From Altererythrobacter sp. (GTDB lineage Bacteria > Pseudomonadota > Alphaproteobacteria > Sphingomonadales > Sphingomonadaceae), in assembly GCA_017308255.1 (NCBI GenBank), contig JAFKFN010000011.1:1-64000 (forward strand): a stretch of DNA of 64,000 nucleotides, read 5' to 3'. The translations under genes were made by a program, and so were the position numbers. The notes under the pieces are model-generated. The model was not told the DNA's origin, searched no databases, and worked only from the letters and a program-made list of their open reading frames with translations. Positions 58,775 to 64,000 of the stretch are shown piece after piece; the stretch's first letter is position 1, and each line of letters starts with the position of its first letter.

Positions 58775-59131
58775 ATGAGCACCGTCCTGCTTGTCGAGGA
58801 CGAGCTTCTCGTCCGCGAGCTGGCCAGCGAGGATCTGGCTGAGGCCGGCTTCGAGGTGACCTGCGCGGGCAATGGGGACGATGCGCTGGCCTACCTGAAT
58901 GAAGGGCGCCAGTTCGAACTGCTGTTCACCGATATCCGGATGCCGGGCACGGTGGACGGCTGGCAACTGGCCGAGCAGGCACGAGACTTCTGCCCGGGCA
59001 TCAAGGTCATCTACGCCACCGGCGTGGGCGATGCCGGCGACCGACTGGCGAATCATGAACGTTACGTCCGGAAGCCTTATAATCTGGCCGACCTGCGCAG
59101 GGTGCTGGCCGATCTGGGCTTCGCGACCTGA
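58775..59131 (+). CDS. Stand-alone response-regulator receiver
   Basis: A 118-residue CheY-like receiver with no output domain. STVLLVEDELLVRELA holds the acidic pocket, LLFTDIRMPG the phosphorylated Asp (near residue 53), YATGV the Thr switch and YVRKPYN the conserved Lys. ATG 58775 begins the domain. It precedes a histidine kinase gene by 120 bases and is probably part of the same phosphorelay. Confidence 0.92.
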   Translation: MSTVLLVEDELLVRELASEDLAEAGFEVTCAGNGDDALAYLNEGRQFELLFTDIRMPGTVDGWQLAEQARDFCPGIKVIYATGVGDAGDRLANHERYVRKPYNLADLRRVLADLGFAT

Positions 59132-59251
59132 AGCCGCGAGCGGAGGCCATCGGCCCGCCGCATTTCGCCCCGTTTCCGGGAACCCCTACCCCCCTCGCGC
59201 TTTCCCGTAGAGCGGGGCGCGGGAACGCTGCTGTGCGAGCGCGAGGGGCGG

Positions 59252-60424
59252 GTGAACACCGAAACGAACAAGGCCGAGTTCTCGAATAGCCAGCGTGAAA
59301 AAATCGCCGCGCTTCGCCGGTTTCGCCATGGCGATTTCACGGTGCGCCTGCCGGAGCCGGGCCAAGGCACCGATCCCGAATTCACAGCGCTGTTCAACTC
59401 GGTGGTTTCGCTCAACCAGCAAATGGCGGACGAGCTGGAGCGGATCGCGCGCCGGCCTCGCCAGAAAAGCGGCCGCAAAAGGGGCGCGCGGATCGCCGGG
59501 GCCGAAGGCGGCTGGGCGGTCATGCTGCAAGCGATCAACACACTCATCGAGCGCGAGGACATGGCGCGAGCGGACAAGCCCGAGCCCCTCCCTGTCACCT
59601 CCCGACACACGCCCCAATCCCTCGCCAATCTGAGCCACGAACTGCGCACGCCGCTGAGCCCGCTGCTGATCCTTTCGAAGATGCTGGCCGACAACGCCGA
59701 GGGCAATCTTACTGAAAAGCAAGTGGAATTCGCCCGGACGATCCATTCCGCCGGCACCGACCTGGCGGCCCTGGTCAACGATATCCTCGATCTGGCCAAG
59801 ATCGGATCAGGCACCGCCGCGATCGAGATCGGGGAGGTGTCGCTTGTCGATCTGGGCCAGACTCTCGAGCAGACCTTCCGCCAGCTTGCCGTGGAAAAGG
59901 CCCTGCGCTTCGACATGGAGCTGGCCGACGACCTGCCGGCCACGATCCGGACCGATGGGATCCGCCTGAGGCAGATCGCGCGCAACCTGCTGTCGAATGC
60001 CTTCAAGTTCACCGCCAGCGGCGGCGTGGTCCTGGCAATGGACACGGCGCGCAGCGGGTGGAGCCGCGATCATCCGGTGCTCGGCGAAGCCGGGCAGGTG
60101 ATCCGCATCGTCGTGGCCGACAGCGGCATCGGCATCCCGCCGCATCAGCAACAGCTGGTGTTCGAGGCATTCCGCCAGGCCGACGAGACGGCCAGCCGCG
60201 AATATGGCGGCACGGGCCTGGGTCTTTCCATCAGCCGCGAGATCGCCGGCCTTCTGGGCGGCGAAATCCGGCTCAGCTCGGCGGTGGGCCAGGGCTCGAC
60301 CTTCACGCTGTATATCCCTGCGCACACGCCGGAGCCGCCGCCGCGTCCAAGACCGGCGCGGCACGGCGGTGCCGCCGATGCAGGCTGGCCCGGTCCGACC
60401 CTGCCCACGCCGGGCGCGGCCTGA
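59252..60424 (+). CDS. Cytoplasmic sensor histidine kinase
   Basis: A 390-residue kinase with no membrane segment. Residues 1-70 look like a HAMP/coil (REKIAALRRFRHGDFTVRLPEPG). HisKA is at about 120-190 with SLANLSHELRTPLSPLLIL (phospho-His). The ATPase has RQIARNLLSNAFKFTASGG, VADSGIGIPPHQQQLVFEAFRQAD and GGTGLGLSISREIAGLLGG. The C terminus is a Pro-rich tail. GTG start at 59252 after GAGGGGCGG. The next gene begins 8 bases after its stop. Confidence 0.92.
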   Translation: MNTETNKAEFSNSQREKIAALRRFRHGDFTVRLPEPGQGTDPEFTALFNSVVSLNQQMADELERIARRPRQKSGRKRGARIAGAEGGWAVMLQAINTLIEREDMARADKPEPLPVTSRHTPQSLANLSHELRTPLSPLLILSKMLADNAEGNLTEKQVEFARTIHSAGTDLAALVNDILDLAKIGSGTAAIEIGEVSLVDLGQTLEQTFRQLAVEKALRFDMELADDLPATIRTDGIRLRQIARNLLSNAFKFTASGGVVLAMDTARSGWSRDHPVLGEAGQVIRIVVADSGIGIPPHQQQLVFEAFRQADETASREYGGTGLGLSISREIAGLLGGEIRLSSAVGQGSTFTLYIPAHTPEPPPRPRPARHGGAADAGWPGPTLPTPGAA

Positions 60425-60432
60425 GAGCGGCC

Positions 60433-62433
60433 ATGCCCCTTCCCCCGGCCCCGAATGCGAAACAGTGCAAACCGAAAGAAGCCGGCCGGGCGCGGGTCCT
60501 GCTGGTGGATGATGATCCGGGCAGTGTCCTGGCCCTTACCGAAGTGCTCCGGCCGATCGCGGACGTGGTGACGGCGACATCGGGCCGCGAAGCCTTGCAT
60601 GCCCTGCGCAAGGAGCATGTCGCCGTCATCCTGCTCGACGTGTTCATGCCGAAGATGGACGGGTATGAGACCGCCCGGCTCATCCGCCAGCATCAGCGCA
60701 CGGCGCATGTCCCGATCATCTTCCTGTCCGCCGTGCACAAGGACACCGATCATCTGATCCGGGCCTATTCGATGGGCGCGGTGGATTATGTGTTCAAACC
60801 GGTGGACCCGGTGGTGCTGCGTTCGAAAGTAGCGGTCTTCGTCGATCTCTTTCTCCTGCGCCAGCAGATCGCCGCGCGCGGGCGGGCGGAACAGAAGCTG
60901 CGCGAGGCCAACCTGCGCGGCGAGACCGAGCGGCTGGAAGTCGAGCGGGAATTGCAGAACACGCGGCTGCGCCAGGCGGCGATGCTCGATGTCCTGCCCA
61001 TGGCGCTGTACGAGGCCACGCTGGACGAGCGCGGGCGGCTGGTCCGCCGGATCGTGGGCGGCGATGTCAGCAAGATCGCCGGAACCGATGCCGCCGCGCT
61101 CGCCTCGGGCGAGTTGCGCTGGGAAGAGCGGATCGCGACGGAGGATTCGGCGGACCTCGACAGCCGCTGCAAGGGCTATACCGACACGACGCGCGTGGCC
61201 CATTACCGCTGGGCGCGCAGCGACGGGGGGACGATCCACATCCTGGACCAATGCGTGCAGACCAGCGACGATGGCCACTGGGTGGGGACACTGTTCGACG
61301 TGACCGCCCAGCATGAGCTGGAACAGCAGCTGATGCAGGCGCGCAAGGCCGAGGCTCTGGGCCAGCTGACCGGCGGCGTGGCGCACGATTTCAACAATCT
61401 GCTCGCCGCCGTGCTGGGCGGGCTGCGCCTGCTGGAAGCGCGCGTGGAGCTTGGCGAGCGCGAAAAGCAGATCGTGGGGCACATGCGCCACGCCGCGGAA
61501 AGCGGCGCCGATCTGGTCCGCCGGCTGATGGCCTTTGCCCGCAAGCAGGAACTGTCCCCCACCAGCGTCGATCCGCAAGCGCTGTGCAACGCGGTGGCGG
61601 CGCTGGTCGAACACACGCTGGGGCCGAATTATTCCGTGCGCTGGAGCGTTCTCACGAACGACTTGCTGCTGTTCGTCGACAAGGCGCAGCTTGAGCTGTC
61701 GCTCGTCAACCTGCTGATCAACGCCCGCGACGCCATGCCCGGCGGCGGCCCCATCGACGTGCTGGTGGAGGAAGCGAGCCGCCCCGCCCGCATATCCGCC
61801 AGCGGGCCCGAGGAACTGGTGCGCATCCGCGTGCGAGACCAGGGCGAAGGCATCCCGCCGAGGCTTCTCGAACGCGTGACCGAGCCGTTCTTCACCACCA
61901 AGGGCGCCGGGGAAGGAACCGGGCTGGGCCTGTCCATGGTGGCCGGCTTCGTCGAACAATCCGGCGGCACGCTGCGCATCGACAGCGAGCCGGGCAAGGG
62001 AACCGAGATCACCCTGCTGCTTCCCGCCACCCGGACGCCCGAACGCATCGCGGCGAAGCCGGACGAGGCGGAACACGCGATCCGCATCCGGTCGGTGCTC
62101 CTGGTGGACGACGACGAAGGCGTGCGCGAGATCCTGGGCGAGCAGCTGCGCGAACTGGGCCTGGACGTGACGGTCACCGAAAACGCCGAACGCGCGCTGC
62201 GCTGGCTGGAGCGAAACCAGCGCCGCCCCGAATTCATCCTGACCGATTTTTCCATGCCGGGCATGGACGGGGTGGAATTCCTCGCGGCGGTGCGCGAGCG
62301 GTGGCCCACGATCAAAGGCGCGATCATGACCGGCAACCCGCAGGATCGCCTGGCCAGCGGCGCGGCGAATGTGCCGATCGTGCACAAGCCCATCGACCTG
62401 CCGGATCTGAAGCGGCTGCTGGCGGATGCCTAG
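60433..62433 (+). CDS. Receiver-histidine kinase-receiver hybrid protein
   Basis: A 666-residue cytoplasmic protein. Domain order: receiver ([33 protein letters not shown]; about residues 20-135), coiled coil (about 140-180), a PAS-like region, then HisKA ([20 protein letters not shown], phospho-His near 320). The ATPase follows ([34 protein letters not shown]), and last a second receiver ([34 protein letters not shown]; about 550-665). Receivers at both ends suit a multistep phosphorelay with the two genes upstream. No DNA-binding output is encoded in the cluster. Confidence 0.92.
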   Translation: MPLPPAPNAKQCKPKEAGRARVLLVDDDPGSVLALTEVLRPIADVVTATSGREALHALRKEHVAVILLDVFMPKMDGYETARLIRQHQRTAHVPIIFLSAVHKDTDHLIRAYSMGAVDYVFKPVDPVVLRSKVAVFVDLFLLRQQIAARGRAEQKLREANLRGETERLEVERELQNTRLRQAAMLDVLPMALYEATLDERGRLVRRIVGGDVSKIAGTDAAALASGELRWEERIATEDSADLDSRCKGYTDTTRVAHYRWARSDGGTIHILDQCVQTSDDGHWVGTLFDVTAQHELEQQLMQARKAEALGQLTGGVAHDFNNLLAAVLGGLRLLEARVELGEREKQIVGHMRHAAESGADLVRRLMAFARKQELSPTSVDPQALCNAVAALVEHTLGPNYSVRWSVLTNDLLLFVDKAQLELSLVNLLINARDAMPGGGPIDVLVEEASRPARISASGPEELVRIRVRDQGEGIPPRLLERVTEPFFTTKGAGEGTGLGLSMVAGFVEQSGGTLRIDSEPGKGTEITLLLPATRTPERIAAKPDEAEHAIRIRSVLLVDDDEGVREILGEQLRELGLDVTVTENAERALRWLERNQRRPEFILTDFSMPGMDGVEFLAAVRERWPTIKGAIMTGNPQDRLASGAANVPIVHKPIDLPDLKRLLADA

Positions 62434-62459
62434 CGCCGCTTCAGGCCCTTGGCAGCGCG

Positions 62460-64000
62460 TCAGAATCCCAGGCGGGCGCCGACGTAAACACTCCTGCCCA
62501 GCGTATTCGTGCCGTAGGTAACCTGATAGTTCTCATCGAACAGATTCACCACGCGCGCGAACAGCTCCATACCATCGGAATAGCGATAGGAGCCGAGCAG
62601 ATCGACCACCACGTAATCGTCCGTCACGCCGCCGTAACCGGACGCATCCTTGTCACGGTAGCGGGCCCGCGCGGTCAGTTGCACCCCTTCGACGGGTAGA
62701 ACGGTGACGGACGAGGTGGCGGTATACTTGGGCCGCCCGCTTTTCACATATACTCCGTCAAGATCGTTGTCCTGCCGGTGGTTGATGTAAGTGAACATCT
62801 GGCTCAGCTGAAGCCATTCGAGCGGCTGCGCCGAGAGGCCGAACTCCACCCCGTTGGCCTTGGTGCGCCCCCACTGGTCATAGCCGCCATAAGGCGGGCG
62901 GCTGCCGTCGAAGACGATCTCGTTGGTCTTCCTGAGCTCGAAATACGAAGCCTGCGCGGTAAGCGAATGGCCCAGCGCCAGGTCCACGCCAGCGTCCCAG
63001 CCCTTGCTTTCTTCCACCTTGAGATCGGGGTTGCCGTAAGTCGGATCGAACAGCTGGTAGAGACCGGGAGCCTTGGCGCCGGTGCCGTAGCTGGCGCGCA
63101 GCTTGGCCGGGCCGACGACATAGGCGAGCGTGCCGCGATAGGTATCGAAGCTGCCGAAGCGGCTGTTGTCGTCCAGCCGGGCGGCGCCGGTCAGGGTCAG
63201 GTTCCTGATTGGGCGCAGGGCAAGTTCGCCATAGATCGACTTGGTGTCGATGCCCTCGACGAAGCTGCCGGTGTAATTGGTGAGCTGATCGGTGTCTTCC
63301 CACTCCAGATTGCCGCCCGCCGCCACGCTGACCATACCGCCGGTATCATATTTCAGATCGAGGGCGAGCTGGTCCTTCGTGCCTTTGTAGACATCGCCTT
63401 CCGGCCTGTTCCACGTCCCGAAATAGAGGCGCCGCGCGACATAGCGGCTGGCCGTCGCCTTGGCCGTGAAGGCCCCATTATCGGAGCGGAATTCCCCCTG
63501 GCCGGCAAAGGCATATTCGCGCTTTCTCACCGTGTCGGTCGAATCGTCGGTGGTGCCGTCGAGATCGGAGGAACTGTCGAGCCAGAAGCCGATCGCCTGG
63601 AAGCTGAGGTTCTGGCTGGCAGCCACACCCGCGCGGCCGGAGAAGCCATAGCGCCAGTAGCCGTCCTTTTCGGTTATCGGCGAAGTCGCCGTATCCGGGT
63701 CCGCCAGCGACGGGCCTTCATGGCGATAGCCGGTAGCGGTGACGCGGAAATCGAGCGGGCCGCTCTTGCCGAGAACAGAAGTCCCGGCATTCAGCGTGCC
63801 GTGGGAGCCGACTTCCAGTTCCGAATTCACCGCGATGCCTTCTTCGGTGGCGCGCTTGGTGATGATGTTCACCACGCCGCCGATCGCGTCCGATCCGTAA
63901 AGCGAGCTTTGGTTGCCGCGCAGCACTTCGATGCGGGCGATATCGGCGGTGATGAGGTGATCGGCCTGGAACTGGGTGGTCGTGGAGCTGGGATCGCCCA
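62460..64000 (-). CDS. BtuB-like TonB-dependent outer-membrane receptor (5' end beyond window)
   Basis: The frame is open at base 64000; about 513 C-terminal residues are visible. The plug domain end reads ADHLITADIARIEVLRGNQSSLYGSDAIGGVVNIIT, the classic LRG-x-x-SxLYGS-x-A-x-GGVVNI motif. Barrel strands follow and end with YVGARLGF, with the terminal Phe of outer-membrane barrels. The LPVEGVQLTARARYRDKDASGYG and LFARVVNLFDENYQ segments fit the vitamin B12 receptor BtuB/CirA group. Its substrate could be a corrinoid or siderophore. Any cobalamin riboswitch would lie outside the window. Confidence 0.9.
   Translation of the reverse strand, partial: GDPSSTTTQFQADHLITADIARIEVLRGNQSSLYGSDAIGGVVNIITKRATEEGIAVNSELEVGSHGTLNAGTSVLGKSGPLDFRVTATGYRHEGPSLADPDTATSPITEKDGYWRYGFSGRAGVAASQNLSFQAIGFWLDSSSDLDGTTDDSTDTVRKREYAFAGQGEFRSDNGAFTAKATASRYVARRLYFGTWNRPEGDVYKGTKDQLALDLKYDTGGMVSVAAGGNLEWEDTDQLTNYTGSFVEGIDTKSIYGELALRPIRNLTLTGAARLDDNSRFGSFDTYRGTLAYVVGPAKLRASYGTGAKAPGLYQLFDPTYGNPDLKVEESKGWDAGVDLALGHSLTAQASYFELRKTNEIVFDGSRPPYGGYDQWGRTKANGVEFGLSAQPLEWLQLSQMFTYINHRQDNDLDGVYVKSGRPKYTATSSVTVLPVEGVQLTARARYRDKDASGYGGVTDDYVVVDLLGSYRYSDGMELFARVVNLFDENYQVTYGTNTLGRSVYVGARLGF

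Noticed and set aside
59180-59251. A GGAAC-type promoter of the general stress sigma factor upstream of the histidine kinase
   Set aside because: GGAAC is present near 59180, but no matching GTT element is found at the required 16-17 base distance.
60145-62385. A 746-codon minus-strand frame opposite the hybrid kinase
   Set aside because: Composition typical of an antisense shadow; all kinase and receiver motifs are on the plus strand.

Overview
The window is GC-rich, densely coded DNA that reads as the chromosome of an alphaproteobacterium of the order Sphingomonadales (Sphingomonadaceae or Erythrobacteraceae grade; the genus cannot be fixed from this alone). The reasons are the circularly permuted two-piece tmRNA (alphaproteobacterial type), the HdaA, DUF2794 and AST arginine-pathway genes, a close relative of the sphingomonad lignin beta-etherase LigE, several soluble PQQ dehydrogenases with secreted proteins of unknown function, and two families of intergenic palindromic repeats. 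No rRNA, tRNA, insertion sequence, prophage or CRISPR array was recognised. All calls come from reading translations and motifs; no database search was possible.

Layout. 1-2.2 kb: a GGDEF/EAL c-di-GMP protein running off the left edge. 2.3-7.7 kb: cell-wall precursor genes glmS and glmU and a phosphoglycolate phosphatase, interleaved with two different PIN-domain toxin-antitoxin pairs, each with a palindromic site at its promoter. 7.7-14.5 kb: DUF2794, cysE, hdaA, a membrane-anchored orphan, purM, a purN fused to a YjbR-like domain, and a cardiolipin synthase. 14.5-22.7 kb: ndk, holC and pepA on the minus strand, then the classical lptD-surA-pdxA-rsmA block on the plus strand. 22.7-33.4 kb: an L,D-transpeptidase-like protein, a small lipoprotein, malate synthase G, an M20 hydrolase-astA-astB operon, tmRNA, mscL, and a LemA-TPM-TPM operon. 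33.6-37.8 kb: a Nudix hydrolase, a PanE-like reductase, the LigE-like beta-etherase, a glyoxylate/hydroxypyruvate reductase-like dehydrogenase and a glycerate kinase-like protein.

37.9-58.2 kb is the most unusual part: about 20 kb almost entirely of exported proteins. It holds four PQQ beta-propeller dehydrogenases (one with an N-terminal cytochrome c domain), a small cytochrome c, a cytochrome c'-like lipoprotein, a HupE/UreJ-like membrane protein with a membrane-anchored partner, four secreted proteins sharing a G-x-P-(D/N)-x-x-G-x-W motif, a secreted type-B carboxylesterase, a secreted VOC-fold protein, a DUF6152 protein and two related small membrane proteins. Short repeated motifs (CGGTGTAAC and TGTCGCA) recur in its non-coding gaps. 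The likely reading is a periplasmic oxidation and hydrolysis system for an unidentified alcohol, polyol, polymer or aromatic substrate, feeding electrons through cytochromes c to the respiratory chain. No PQQ biosynthesis genes are in the window.

58.3-62.4 kb: YnfA, a stand-alone receiver protein, a cytoplasmic histidine kinase and a receiver-kinase-receiver hybrid. 62.5 kb to the right edge: a BtuB-like TonB-dependent receptor, cut by the window.
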